From the NCBI GenBank assembly GCA_029959085.1, contig JARWIR010000024.1, positions 18,092,296 through 18,156,295 of the forward strand: a DNA stretch of 64,000 bases, in the 5' to 3' direction. The translations under genes were made by a program, and so were the position numbers. The DNA comes from Nemophila menziesii (taxonomy: Eukaryota > Streptophyta > Magnoliopsida > Boraginales > Hydrophyllaceae). Of the stretch, positions 22,281 to 33,697 are shown one piece after another. The notes below the pieces were generated by a model. The model was not told where the DNA came from, ran no database searches, and saw only the letters and a list, made by a program, of their open reading frames with translations. The stretch's first letter is position 1, and each line of letters starts with the position of its first letter.

Positions 22281-22466
22281 TCTCGAATTCTATTCATACA
22301 TTCGTTGACCCGGAAGAGGCTGACCAGAGAGAGATATTGAATCATAAAATCAACATATCTGCATACATACAATACAGACCATTTGCTTCAAATAAATAAA
22401 TCATGTATATAATATAAAAAGGTTAAAGAGAGAAAGAAAGATATTTATTTAAGGATTAAACATTAC

Positions 22467-22810
22467 TTGAATCCCTTGGAACGTTGAGAAATACGGTCCA
22501 TGATAAGGCGTACATCCCTGACCTGAAATTAAAATTGTTAAAATATTGTTGACAACTACAAAAAAGCGACAGTAATGGTAGTATAAAGTATAAACCTTGC
22601 CAACCTGGAGAAAAACTCATATACATCTCGTTCATCTGCCTTGAAAGAAATCTGAAAGATTCATCAAAAAAAATGTTAGAGAAATTCATTATCAGTAATT
22701 ACTACAATTAATTGATTTGCAAGATTACCTGATAGGCGAAGACTGCTCTTTGATCTTGTTCATGATCTGCTTGTGGTTCGACTTTTTCTTCTTTTTTCTC
22801 TTTATGTCTT
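22467..22810 (-). pseudogene. captured RBM39/CAPER-like splicing-factor exons (in H2)
   Basis: Three consecutive exons on the minus strand. Exon 22,729-22,810 reads HKEKKEEK...DQR(A)VFAYQ. Exon 22,596-22,651 is KADERDVYEFFS, here with a one-base loss in the following RVGK codons compared with H1. Exon 22,467-22,522 is VRDVRLIMDRISQRSKGF. Splice signals flank each. The order and sequence match the first RNA-recognition motif of RBM39/CC1-like splicing factors, including the RNP-type block around LIMDR..RSKGF. H1 lacks the third exon but keeps the base lost here, so the two copies have decayed independently. Fragment only. Confidence 0.75.
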
Positions 22811-23021
22811 CTGCAAATAATAATACATAAACCTGAAATTCTTAGCTATACACTCATATAAAAATTGGTTATCCTCTGACTTTTTTCAGAAAGAGTCAGG
22901 CAAACATGACATGATAAAGAAGCATGTTTATTCATATCATATTACCTGATAAAGACTCCAAACTTCAATTTTAGTAAATGTAAATTTTATTTTATCCTTC
23001 AATAACTTAAAACTATATTAC

Positions 23022-23109
23022 CTGATTAGTTCTTGGAAGAGGCCATTGGATCAGATGCCAAACCAACTCTACATGGTAACTCCGTCTTAATAGTCCATAC
23101 TATTTGAAC
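23022..23109 (-). pseudogene. captured exon-like block, unknown (in H2)
   Basis: Counterpart of 8,128-8,215 (88 bp in both) with splice-like borders. Reads VQIVWTIKTELPCRVGLASD before a stop near its end. Not recognised. Confidence 0.35.
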
Positions 23110-24334
23110 CTGCAAAAATAAAGGACATTACAGTAAAAAAGAAAAAAAGCTCATAATTTGCATTTGTGAAATTAAATTTATGTTCACTTACAGAAACTTT
23201 TGAGGTGGAGCTAAGAGTTATTATATCTCCACTTGAGAGCTCAAATGTTGAGAAAAGAAATATAGAGACCTAAAGACTATAGTGCAATTTCACATAAATT
23301 GCTATCATAAAAAAATATTTATTATTATATTATGGACCCGCTCAAATTATAATAATCTTCATTTGGCCCCCCAACATTTGAAACTCGTTTTATTGGGTTT
23401 TGATTTATTTTAATTGCCTGTTTAAAGTGTACTTACTTTAAAAAACACTAATATATGGACATATAATGCATTATTTAAATAACATAGGAACATATTGTGC
23501 AATTCACTCTGACAACACAAATTCCTGGCTCCAAGGGTAAATCGGGACTTCAATATATAAGAAAAAACATAGAATTAATACTATAAGGACCTATTTGCAA
23601 AAATGAAAACTTATTAAACTCGAAAAACTAACCAGAAAAATCAAAGAAACAGCCTGCAGGATAAGATGTTGTGTCAGCAATATAAGAAGCAGCTTCATAG
23701 AGCAAGTACAGAAGGAAAAAGCTGAGGCTTAATCCCATAGTTATTTTCACTATTTGCCTGCAAAATATAGTATAATATAAGGACCTTTAGTGCAATTATT
23801 TCAGATATTTTGTATAATATAGGGACTTCTGGTGCAATCAACTTAAAAACAGAATCACCATACGAATATGTTGTTTTCATATGTATACGAATATATACAA
23901 CTAAGAAATTGCCATGAATGGGAAACTTGATTCTCCATTTGCTGTTTAAAGAAGCAAACGTAATTCAATACTTCGATTATTTTCTCCAAAAATAAACAAA
24001 GATTTGTAAATTATGATATTAAAAGTAGGTGAAGCTAATAAATGTAGGTGAAGCTACTGATCAAATTCTATACAGCAATATTTGTATAATAAAGGGATTT
24101 ATAATGCAACTTTTGCATAACACATTGACCTTTTACGCAATTTTGCATAACACAGGGACCTATAACACAATTAACTCAAATATATAGGTTTAAAATGACA
24201 GTAGGTCTCTCAGTATTTAACTCTTTATGCAACTCGAATATTACACATCCCTTCTAAATGAAAAATAAAATTAGAAAGGCTAATTGCATTCAGTACCTCA
24301 GTTATACAATTGAGCCATTTTACCTTTTAGTTTT

Positions 24335-24792
24335 ATGGAAGTGTATCTCGGTCATTTGGTCGAACATATCTAGCACGAAATATGAATAGGTCTTGAGATG
24401 TTTGTGATCTCTGTAATTCTCCAACACCCAAGATTGTCATCATCTACAATAAACATACAATGTTACTGAAGATGAGCTTTAAAAGATTGAATCTTCCCAT
24501 AGGTTTGGTGGAATTAGCTTCAGCTGGTAATTCTATGACAATATTCAATAATATTTCAAAGCTATTCAATAAACCTTTAGTGTAGCTACTTCTTTTGTGG
24601 CTGAACATATCTCAAAAAATTCAAGCAAACCTGTAAATGGTGTAACAAAAGGCAACAATTATCTTCTGTAAATGATGAGAGCAATGAGAACTCACCGATG
24701 AGGACTCGCAGATGAGAACTCACCATGGTGGTGAGAACAGGTTGGGTGAGATGCAAATGTGAAGGTGAAGCGTATTTAAGTAGCTTATATAG
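24335..24792 (-). pseudogene. captured host gene 5' fragment with promoter (in H2)
   Basis: Third copy of the promoter-plus-exon block (1-459, 9,441-9,897). The TATA-like box is at 24,785-24,792. Unrecognised gene. Confidence 0.4.
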
Positions 24793-25070
24793 TAGGGGCA
24801 TGTTTGGCATTTTTTAATTCTTTAAGTAATGAAACGATCTGAATCGTCGGTTGTAACCTATTTTTGGATAATAATCAATCCCGACCCTTCTTTATACCCT
24901 TTAGGGATATATATATGGATATATATATAAGCTGTGTAATTAAAGATTTAAAATTTCATGTATAACAAAACATAACATCAATAAAGTGATCTTATTTTCT
25001 TCGTTGAGTTTTTTGTCAAATTTCTGCTAAGATAACCTTAGAGAGATAAGAGGTCATTATGAAAAAACAT

Positions 25071-25810
25071 CATGAAGTTCTTCCATGATTATGTTCTTAA
25101 TGACTTCAGAATTGAGATGAACAGTACTCATAGATTTTTCAGTGCACTGCAAACGTGTCGTTTACAGAAAGAACAGATATAAAACTTGAGATTAGAAACA
25201 TCAGAAGTTTCATATATATACCAACGACAATCTGTAGCTTTCTTCTTCTTGCAATACACAGTTTCCTTGGAAGCACAATTATGAATGAAAACATTATGAA
25301 ATCCATTCTCACACGAGTACGCAGCAACGAGACATCTTAACTCACAAATACCGTCATGCAATATTCCACCTACTAGCTTTAAGATCTTATCTCAATCACT
25401 GCTAAGAAGTTTCTTTTCAGTAAGAACATGAAATTATTTATCAAGATTACGATGCTCAATCAGCTTAACCGTTTGATCACTAACTGAAGAAACAACTTGA
25501 CGTGTTGTGCACGAAGAACATGTAGGAGCAAATACCTAGGGTAGTGCAACATGAATCTCGACACAAAGTTTAGACAAAGGAACTGACACATCGTGATAAA
25601 TTAACCATAAAATAATGTCAACATCAATTTTACCTAGCATTAAGCATGATTGTTGACTACCAAAATTATCGATACTCTATTAAGAAATCATTCAATTTCT
25701 TCCAACGTTCGACTACATAATTCTTGATATACTAATGAATCAAAATACATAAATGGATAAAAGAAATACTGATCATCATATTTGAATTGAACAAGAAGAT
25801 TCAGTGTCAT
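25071..25810 (-). pseudogene. MULE transposase N-terminal remnant (copy a, unit 3)
   Basis: The best preserved of the three a copies. A 77-codon open frame (25,128-25,361) covers the MuDR-like Cys/His-rich region, including CELRCLVA, ATDCRWYIYET and FCKRHVC. It starts near 25,810 and is truncated before the catalytic core, like the other a copies. Frame breaks elsewhere make it non-functional. Confidence 0.6.
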
Positions 25811-25829
25811 ATTACACAAAACCTATAAA

Positions 25830-26382
25830 TAAGGATGGCAATGGTTAGAATATTAACCGTAAGCGATGGATATCTGCTCCGATAAAAAACCTGTTAGTGA
25901 AACTGATGGCGCATCCATGAGGGTTTGGTTCTCACAAAAGGTAACCGATGGATAAACCGTTAGTATTTAGTTTTTTACAATAATCTGATGGATAATCCAG
26001 AATTTGAATAAATTATAAGAAATAAAAAATAAAAAAATATATATACTATATAAAAATATTCTATAAATACACAATCATACATAATATTGACCAAAATAAA
26101 ATTAATCTATAAATAAAACACCAAACTGGTATTATCTACTTTATTAATATATTGTCTAATACCTATTTAAAAATATTTTATAGGATTCTTTTATTTAAAA
26201 CCTATTGAATAATTACGGATGTGGATTAACCATGGATAATCCGCATTCTTCGTGGATGCGGATTTGGTAAATAATTCTAAAATCAGATAGTTAATGGATG
26301 CGGATTTGGTTTTCGTCTTTCTTAATGGATGTGGATGTGGTTATTCCATTTTTTGAGGATATCCGATCTGTTGTCATCCCTA
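25830..26382. mobile_element. hAT-type miniature element (unit 3)
   Basis: 553 bp, the same site and the same 8-bp flanking duplication (25,822-25,829 and 26,383-26,390) as in units 1 and 2. It has lost about 30 bp internally near 26,165. The left end is TAAGGATGGCAA, one base different from the other copies. Confidence 0.72.
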
Positions 26383-27159
26383 CGTATAAAGAAATAGCTA
26401 AAAAATAATTTATATTTAAATGTTATAAAAAATTCTTATTATTTAATATACTAGATTTAAATTATAACTTTATCATTTTTTATAAGATCAATTTATTAAA
26501 TATTGCAATTTTTTTATATAAGAAAATATTTTGAGTTAAGGATAGTAATACTTAATAATTTTTTATTTGTATTACTTAAATAAAATAAAATTTTAATTCT
26601 TTAGATAATTTATTTCATAAATTTATAGATTAAAATATTAATATAACACACATTAATTATTTATATAATACTAAAAATTCTATATGAATAAAGTGTAATG
26701 GTATTAATTTGCATATTGTTTGTACTAACCGATAATATTATCTATTAAAAAAAAGACAAGAAACGTAATTGTGTTGGATTCCCATATTTGTATCTCAACA
26801 TGGGTAATTAAATATTTGCGTATTTTATGTTTATTATAAGAAAAATCGAAAAACGTTAAACCCCGAACTCCCTACATTACAATTCCCACACCCCATCCCA
26901 GTTTAGTTTCTTGATTTGCCCCTAGAAATTGGTAACATGAGTTAAGGTGGCTATCAGACCGGCAGTTCCAAGACTGAACCCTCTTCAATTCAGGCTACCA
27001 AACCCACCGTCTATATTCAATTTGATAATCACCTTGAATCCTAACACACTATTCCACTACGGGTCTATGATTGAAATCAAACCTATGGAGTTGATTAGAA
27101 ATATATACAAAGTAATAATTCTCACCCACCATTTTGTCACCTCTTTATTGCGTTCGATG

Positions 27160-27700
27160 TCATTTCTTCATATCATTTTCCCTTGAAAATGCATTAGAAA
27201 ACTGCTTCTTTGAAATTTCTTGCAAGAACTCAACTTCTTTTTGGGTTCCTGCCTTACAAAAATCTTGTACACATGTATTGTACTCAAATTTATTCACAAC
27301 ATATGCAATATTATTTAGATAAGATATCACGCTTTTTGTGAATCTATTAGAACCTTTGTGTTTGGTCTTTAAGTTATTTTTTAGATGTACCATGCAAAAA
27401 GAATGGGGAGAAGAAGGAAAACGCTGCTAAGACTAAAGTAATACCGGTAAGACGGTTAGAAACAAACGTAATCTCTCATCCGAATATATATGGGGCAAGA
27501 AAAATCAAAAATCTATTTTGATTGATACCGCCTTCTGATTGCGCAATAGAAAAAGTAACAGGAAACAGGCCTAGACAAAACATAAGAGATGTGAAAGATA
27601 AAATTACAAAAGCACATATGGCACAATCCCGTATCACATAACCTACATGAAAATGAAAATTTGTACCACTATTTGCATCCTTCGTAGTACCAATAATCAA
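27160..27700 (-). pseudogene. MULE transposase C-terminal part (copy b, unit 3), truncated
   Basis: Contains the C-terminal domain with the intact reading CMVHLKNNLKTKHKG and an open frame through SKKQFSNAFSREND (27,160-27,393). Part of the core follows (TTKDANSGTNFHFHVGYVI, 27,476-27,700). The rest of the gene is replaced at 27,700/27,701 by Athila sequence (G3). The C-terminal frame here lacks the one-base loss of units 1 and 2, so it is the ancestral state for that position. Confidence 0.7.
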
Positions 27701-28498
27701 GAATCCTTCGCGAGTAAACCATAGGTGGCATGTTGGATGGTGCTCACCCCAAGTAGCATTCTTGCGAAGAAGATCTAACTCTTTTGTGACGTTTCCTAAA
27801 GTAGCAATCATCTTTTCTTGATTCTCTTTCAACACTCGAATCTCTTCTTCCAACCCATTATCAGTATGTACCTTCTTCTTTGGTGGAGGAGCTCTAGGGT
27901 TCTTAATCGGATGGGTTGCTTCATTGTGGGCGTTGTCAATGGAATTCAATGTCATTGCATCTCCCTCTTCTGAAGCGTCAACCTCTTCGTTCCTTCGCAG
28001 TATTTTTGCGTCTAGACACAAAGTAGTGATGGTACAAGGGAACTTCAGGTTTTGTTGACTAGTAGGGATTTTCTCAAACTCCGTTATAGTCTCGTAAATT
28101 ACACGGGCAACGTCCATCTCTCGATTCTCAACAATGCACTTAATAAAGATAACATGCTCCTTTTTCAATTCGGAAGTGTGATTAATACCAAATAAAGTAG
28201 GTACTACGAATCTTGACCATACCTTAGCACAAGGTAGCAAACAACTACTATAAACCTGCCCAACATATCGCTCACCATTCGGAATAGGGCGTTTCCCATG
28301 AACCAAAACTGTGTCCCAAAGAGATTTCCACTCAAAAGATGGGTCATTAAGCGTTTCGAAATAAGGACAAGGACTAGTAAAGTTGGGTAGTTTCAAGGCC
28401 TTGCGAATAAGTTCAACTGAGAAGGGTAGTGCCTTTTTGCGGACGATAATTGATTGTTTATTCGAAAAGGGGACTCCTTCATAAAAATCACGGACCAA
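27476..28498 (-). pseudogene. chimeric open frame: Athila ORF3 fused to MULE core
   Basis: A continuous 340-codon frame created by the transposon junction at 27,700. The first part (about residues 1-265) is Athila ORF3, with ALKLPNF, GERYVGQVYSS and TSELKKEHV plus a coiled-coil-like stretch. The last 75 or so residues are MULE transposase from GTTKDANSGTN onward. The fusion is in frame by chance as far as can be seen. There is no evidence of expression, and upstream stops truncate the ORF3 start. A curiosity rather than a demonstrated gene. Confidence 0.5.
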
Positions 28499-28963
28499 GG
28501 TGGGGATAAAGGTAAGCTTTCTTTATCTCAATTCAGTCCACCCAAACTTATCACAAGTAGTTGCATTACTCTTAAATTTGCTATTCATAATACTAGAAGG
28601 GAATGTTCTCTCAATACCAACCTTCAAATAATTAATTCGATCACAAACCTAATCATCCCAACGCATGGCTACCCTTTTTGGTTTGTGTGCAATAGCTTTT
28701 CTTCGTGGAGCTCGCAGTTCTGGAACAGGTTCTTTGGGAATTTCCACTTCAATTTCCTCCTCTTCTTCTTTATCAACCAAAGTAGGCTTAGCAAGATTAG
28801 TCTTACTTGGGTTTTCTTTTCTCTTCATAGCAGTCTTAACCTCTCCAATCTTTCGTTTAGGACCTGAATCTGGAATCTCAATAGCTCTCTCTTGTGTAGC
28901 ACCAGGATTGTTTCTTGTTCTTCTTGTGTAACTGAAAGAATTTGTCATGTTAGTCATGGCTTT
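27701..28963 (-). mobile_element. Athila-like element G3, part 1 (ORF3 side)
   Basis: This fragment of a Ty3/gypsy Athila-like element aligns with 41,000-42,250 of G2. Its 3' UTR and 3' LTR are missing. It continues after the inserted element G1 at 36,663, where the sequence AGTCATGGCTTT|TCACCCCAAA matches AGTCATCTCTTTCCACCCC of G2. Confidence 0.7.
27715..28957 (-). pseudogene. Athila-type ORF3 (plant transposon protein), G3
   Basis: One reading frame from the ATG at 28,957, beginning MTNMTNSFSYTRRTRNNPG. It is interrupted by two nonsense codons, after MRWDD and after CDKFGWTELR. The latter is Glu in G2. The protein has a Lys/Glu-rich N-terminus and a globular region with CDKFGW, YEGVPF, LKLPNF, DPSFEW, GERYVGQ and KVWSRF. 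A C-terminal coiled-coil-like segment (LKENQEKMIATLGNVTKELD) ends it. It corresponds to the extra ORF found downstream of pol in many plant Athila-like elements, a domain annotated as putative plant transposon protein. Its role is unknown. Confidence 0.65.
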
Positions 28964-30544
28964 TGGTGTGGCCTAAGGTGTGATAAAAAGATGGTATAAT
29001 TTAGATGCAATAAACACCCTAAGCTAACACGGTACTGCAAGTATTATAGGACGTATGCAAGTTTTAATGATAAGAAGCTTCGTTCCTCAGAGACTGACGA
29101 AAGTTAGCGAGAACTTATGCAAATTATCAAGTGCAGATATAAAAGATAGAAAGATAATACGCAAAGAAAGAAAAGGAAAATAGATTTTTATTTGGTTTTT
29201 ATAAAGAAAACTAAACTACTAAATAAAAGACACGAAATAAAAGATATGAATTTCGAAATAACTAATTAAAACTAAGACAATAAAATAAATATGAAGAATA
29301 TGAGATGAGAGATATAGCTTAGGTTTTACTAGTATGCACTAATCCTTCTAATTCTATCTATTAGATCTAGTTTATAAGGGAGAATATTAGCTCTTGGTAT
29401 ACTTAGTCAGGATTCTAAATTCCCATACCTTAGACCTTGAGAGCGACTAAGGGTGCTACGGCACAACAAAGACGTGGTTACACTCTTAGAGTTATCAAGC
29501 GCTACCAAGGCTCTAAGCAAACGCAACAATCAATTGGTGATATGGTGGTTAAAACAAACCCTAATGACTATCTAGTTAGAATCATGTTTTGTCAAAACTA
29601 ATATCGACACTAGACGTTATGTGGTGGTTCAATAGTTAAACACCCAGCTAAGGCGATCATCTAACTACTATTAAGGTAATCCTAAACGTTGCGCACCGCA
29701 AGGAAAACATACATTAAATCAAAACACATAATCAAATATAAGAGTAAGCAGCTAATATCAAATTAAAACATATACTTCCCAAAGAAACTTAGATAGAAGA
29801 ATTAGAATTCATAGATTATACAAAGAAAAGAAGAGAAAAGAATTACAAAATAAGAGGTTGAAGGAGACATGATTGATGCACAGCTCCTTCCAGACTTCTT
29901 TTCTTGTGTTGCAGCTTCCTCTTGGCCTTAAGGTCTGGCCAAGGATGATTTTCTAATGTTAAGAGGCTGTATTTATAGGGTATAGGAAGACCTAATTCGT
30001 TTTCTTGAAGGAGAAGTAAGTGGTGGACTCCTAGCCCAACTCAAATTCGTATGGAAATAAAGATAAATTCTGCTGAACTGTTTTGAGCATATCTTCTTCG
30101 TTATTGGTCGGTTTTTGCTCCATAATATACCAAAAGAATCCTCAGAGAATTATCTACGTCCCTTTGAATGGAATTTACCAAAATCGGCTTATTTCTTAGA
30201 GTAATCACCACTTCTTTAGGCATGTGCTGCAGAAATTCAGATTTAGGCAGCTTTTCCTTATCCTAATTGAACTCTGTTTCCTTCTATCTCCAATTACCAT
30301 GCATATCTCTTTCCATATCTTGTAGTCTTTGACTTGGACTCTAATTAATCTCCATAGTTATCTTTAAAGCTTCACACTAAATAAACAATTAAACCCAATA
30401 TGCTCTAAAAATATTATGTTACTAAATCAAGACTCAAAATAGGAAAGTGCACTAAATTAAGCTAAGATCGACCTATATACTAATAAATACGCCTAAAATG
30501 ATGTCTCAGAAGTATATTATATTATCACAAATGAGGAGACATCA
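28964..30544 (-). repeat. G1 3' LTR
   Basis: 1,581 bp. It differs from the 5' LTR by few substitutions and by a 37-bp block, present at about 35,904 in the other copy, that is bounded by TTATACA direct repeats. Low divergence suggests a fairly recent insertion. Confidence 0.88.
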
Positions 30545-30561
30545 AGACCCCCAACTCAAAG

Positions 30562-30580
30562 TTGTATCGTCCCGATACAA
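30562..30580 (-). other. G1 hairpin beside the polypurine tract
   Basis: Perfect stem TTGTATCG / CGATACAA with loop TCC, 17 bp inside the 3' LTR. G2 has a different 8-bp stem with the same loop at the equivalent site (39,485-39,503), which suggests selection for the structure. Confidence 0.6.
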
Positions 30581-30589
30581 TAAAAGTAA

Positions 30590-31980
30590 AGAACAGTAGG
30601 GAAGTCAAGAAGAAGAAGTAGGAGAAGAATAAGAACAGAACATAATGAATGATCCTGGAGCAAAATATCTAAAACGTCTCATGTAGTAATGCTTAAGAAA
30701 TAATGCACAATTATGCTTACTACACATGTAATTAACAATCCATAAATTCAAGTCAAGATTAATTTCGCAATGCAAGAAGGAGAGGATGATAACTTAGTTC
30801 ATGTTAATGGCTATAGGTTGTTCATAGGTCCTAAATAGCATCCAATGGTCCACTTACCTACTACCTAATAGCTCAATTGTTTCTCCACCAAGCAGTTAGA
30901 AATTTTAAGGTCTTGGGTTATAACTTGGCTTAGGGTCGGTATGATATATTTTGATAATGAAAAGTGAGCTTTTGGCTCTCTCCTCACTAGCCATCAACGA
31001 ATTTCCCTAGAGCTTGAGTTTCACTCGAAGATGTTCTCACTCAACCCAATTTATTGATGCTTTTGATACACATCCCCAATAATCTCAAATAAAACCTTTT
31101 ATGATGATTTACAAATTCCACTTTGCCGGTCCGAATATATATTTTCTTTTCAAATCAATTTTTTCTTTTGTATAGCTATGATTCTCTTTTTGATGTTGAG
31201 ATATCACGCTATTTTTTCATATATATATTCTTTTTATGCCCTTGTTGGCAAATCTAGCTCGTAGCTTCTTTTCCATTCACTATTACCCCGGCAAAGGGTT
31301 ACAATAATAACTTTTCATCATCAATAAAATCACAATTACAATTTCCAAATCCCAATGTTCCCTAAAGATGAAACCCACCACCCCAAACTCAAGCTCTAAA
31401 ACGAGTTGTCTCAGGTTTTGCGATTCGAGTGTGGGTCATATAGATAAGTCCTAAAACTAGGGGTATGGATTATAATGTGTTTCAATAAAAAGGCTTTAGA
31501 AAGGCTCAGAGGGGTTAAGACGGATAAATAACAATAATCAAATAAAAGAGTGAGAAAGTATAAAAGGCTTCAAGTGTTTTAAACATGAAAGAACTGCCTT
31601 ATTCATTTTTCTAACTACCGGATTTTGTTACTTTTTCAATAATAGTTCATAGATAAGCGGGTTTTCAACTAATTTCAAACCTCACGTTCTACACACCAAT
31701 TAATTTCCCTAAGTTTCAACGTACTTCTTAGCATTGCTCATTAACTTTTCTATCCTTTATATCCTGTTTTTATACCTGCATCCTAACAAATTTGTTGCAT
31801 CTTTCAAAAACATATTACTTACTATCATTGACCTAATTAAATCATGCTCAATAGGTATATTCAACATATTCTATGCCTAATTCAACCCAAAAAAATTTAA
31901 ATTTTATGTAAAAACAAAAAGGAAGATGAGGACAACGAATCCCCACCCCCAACTCAAAAATGAGTCGTGTCCCCACGACT
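30590..31980. other. G1 3' untranslated region, conserved motifs only
   Basis: No gene. It contains a block at 30,964-30,989 starting AGTGAGCTTTTGG, nearly unchanged in G2 and G4, and a perfect 8-bp hairpin GAGTCGTG-TCCC-CACGACTC at 31,962-31,981. Confidence 0.6.
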
Positions 31981-31990
31981 CGAAAAAGAC

Positions 31991-32284
31991 TCAAGAAAAA
32001 TAAAATTTAAAATTAGCATACATATTGCACATAAAGAAATGGTAGGGAAGAAAGGAAACATACTCTTCGAGGCTTTTACCTCGCCTTATCGACATCCAAG
32101 ATAGGATTTTGCTGGATTTTTCTTTGATTACTCGAGGAGTGTTGTGATGTACTCCTTTTCTTCTTTTGAAAGTTGTGTAATTACTCTCAAAACTTTTAAT
32201 GATCCAGGCATTGTCAATATTGTTACTCGTCTTAAACTCACGTGTTCCTTCTTCACCCAACTTCATATTCGCTTTTCCGATCAA
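31991..32284 (-). pseudogene. 97-codon ORF at the ORF3 position of G1
   Basis: A minus-strand ORF starting MIGKANMKLGEEG, occupying the place of the ORF3 C-terminal end in G2. No clear similarity to the G2 or G3 protein is visible. Probably a remnant or filler rather than a working gene. Confidence 0.25.
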
Positions 32285-32674
32285 GACACGTGATCATGAT
32301 AGGATATTGCATTAAATAACGACATGAGAGAGATCGAAAATTCGTATCACCTCCTCATAGATCAACTGTGTCACATCCTCTCTCTTCTCCTCACACAATA
32401 CAATTCACAAAAAGAACGTTTAGACCGTCTTACCATGAGCGTAGACCAACCTAATTCCAAATCGCCACGAATCTTCATGTATTCTCCTGCAACTTCTTCT
32501 TCAAATACTCTCTTATAAGAAAGGTAGTTCCTTTAATTGTTTCCTTGGAGAAGCTATCAGGCCCTTGAAGCTTTCTCTTTTTCTCGTGGGTGTAGGGTCT
32601 TTGATTTAGAGAGGTTGTGTTGTCTTCTTCACTAAATTTGGAATCTTTTTGCTCATTGAATCAAACACATCTAG

Positions 32675-32815
32675 CTAACCTCTCTTCTCTTGACTTGTGT
32701 TACCCATTGAATTGGAACTAGGACTTTTCTCACTTGATTTCTTCTCAATTAAATCCAATACCTTGATTTTCTTCACCTCCCTCTTGTTAGCTAATATTGT
32801 TGTTCTATTAGTCAT
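32675..32815 (-). pseudogene. ORF3 N-terminal remnant of G1
   Basis: 46 codons from the ATG at 32,815, starting MTNRTTILANKREVKK, Lys/Ser-rich, then a stop. The MTN start and the preceding CCCCAACTCAAAG leader correspond to the ORF3 starts of G2 (MTNRQV) and G3 (MTNMTN). The globular part of ORF3 is absent. Confidence 0.45.
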
Positions 32816-33261
32816 CCTCAATTAACCCCCAACTCAAAGCTTTAGCAACCCTTGAAATTTGAACTTGTGAATTTTTGGTTGAACAAGCTTGATTTGGCTT
32901 AGGATAGGTGAATTGATGATGAATCTCTATGTGGGTGAGGTGGCTTCTTAATGGGTAGGCTTGGATTTAAGGAATTGTAGGATGAATTGTGAAAATTTGA
33001 GCTCTTGATTCTTCAATTTGATGGATTTGGTGAGGAATTGGGTGCTTGAATCTCTCTTGTAATGATGTGGAGAGAAGGTTTGGTGTGTTTCTCTTGATGA
33101 TTGGGTAGTGTTTTGATGATTGGTGAAGGTTTTGATGAGTTTTAATGGAGTTGGGAGAGTTTTGGAGAAGAGAAATAGGCTTTGGGTTTATAAAATTCGG
33201 AATTAAAAGCTTTATACCTCTTTTATAACCAAAATCCCGTAACTTTGTCTCTCTATCGGCG

Positions 33262-33475
33262 CTGTGCGGACCATGACTACGGTACAGGGGTACACCGCGG
33301 GGTACACCGCAGGGGTACACCGCACCTTCTGTAGCTCGAAATTTTTGCCTCGGCAAAATACCCGTGGTAACACCCCGTGGCACGGGTTTTGGGCACGCGG
33401 ACCATGGGTGCGGTATAGGGGGTACTCCGCAGGGGTACTCCGCAGGGTACTCCGCAGGGGTACTCCGCACGGGTT
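33262..33475. repeat. GC-rich short repeats in G1 (GGGGTACACCGC / GGGGTACTCCGC)
   Basis: Two clusters of direct repeats: three GGGGTACACCGC-like units near 33,290-33,322, and four GGGGTACTCCGC-like units near 33,418-33,468. They are separated by CACGGGTTTTGGGCACGCGG-type sequence. This is a strikingly GC-rich island in an AT-rich element, at the place equivalent to the hairpin repeats of G2 and G3 but with a different motif. Confidence 0.75.
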
Positions 33476-33697
33476 TTGCCTCTGTCCGAAAAATTATGTT
33501 TCTTCCCTAACTCGATTTATCCAATACCTAATCATCACAAACACTAATACCTTTCTCAAATATGCAATATCAACTAAAAATAACTAAATTAAACATAAAC
33601 TAAAAACGTAAAAGACATAATATATAAAAATACTACGGGTTGTCTCCCGTATAGCACTTTTGTTTAACGTCTTTTAAAGTTAGACGTGTTACCTCGA

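Larger units (their letters stand above)
20821..24907 (-). mobile_element. non-autonomous Helitron H2 with captured genes
   Basis: The second full copy of the Helitron. Its 3' end is CTAG (20,821-20,824) followed on the minus strand by T, with the hairpin GCCC(C)GTAC/GTAC(TT)GGGC at 20,830-20,853. The 5' end is TCCCTAAAGGG at 24,907 after A. It contains the same captured fragments as H1 plus one RBM39-like exon that H1 has lost, so H2 is closer to the ancestral element here. The hairpin loop region is altered (TGAAT) compared with H1. No Rep/helicase gene is visible. Confidence 0.72.

Noticed and set aside
1..27700. MULE terminal inverted repeats and 9-bp duplications
   Set aside because: None could be identified by eye around the transposase copies, so MULE borders are not given.
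33264..33587. Plus-strand ORF in G1 and its minus-strand partner (32,967-33,470)
   Set aside because: Both are read through the GC-rich short repeats; open only because the repeat units lack stops.
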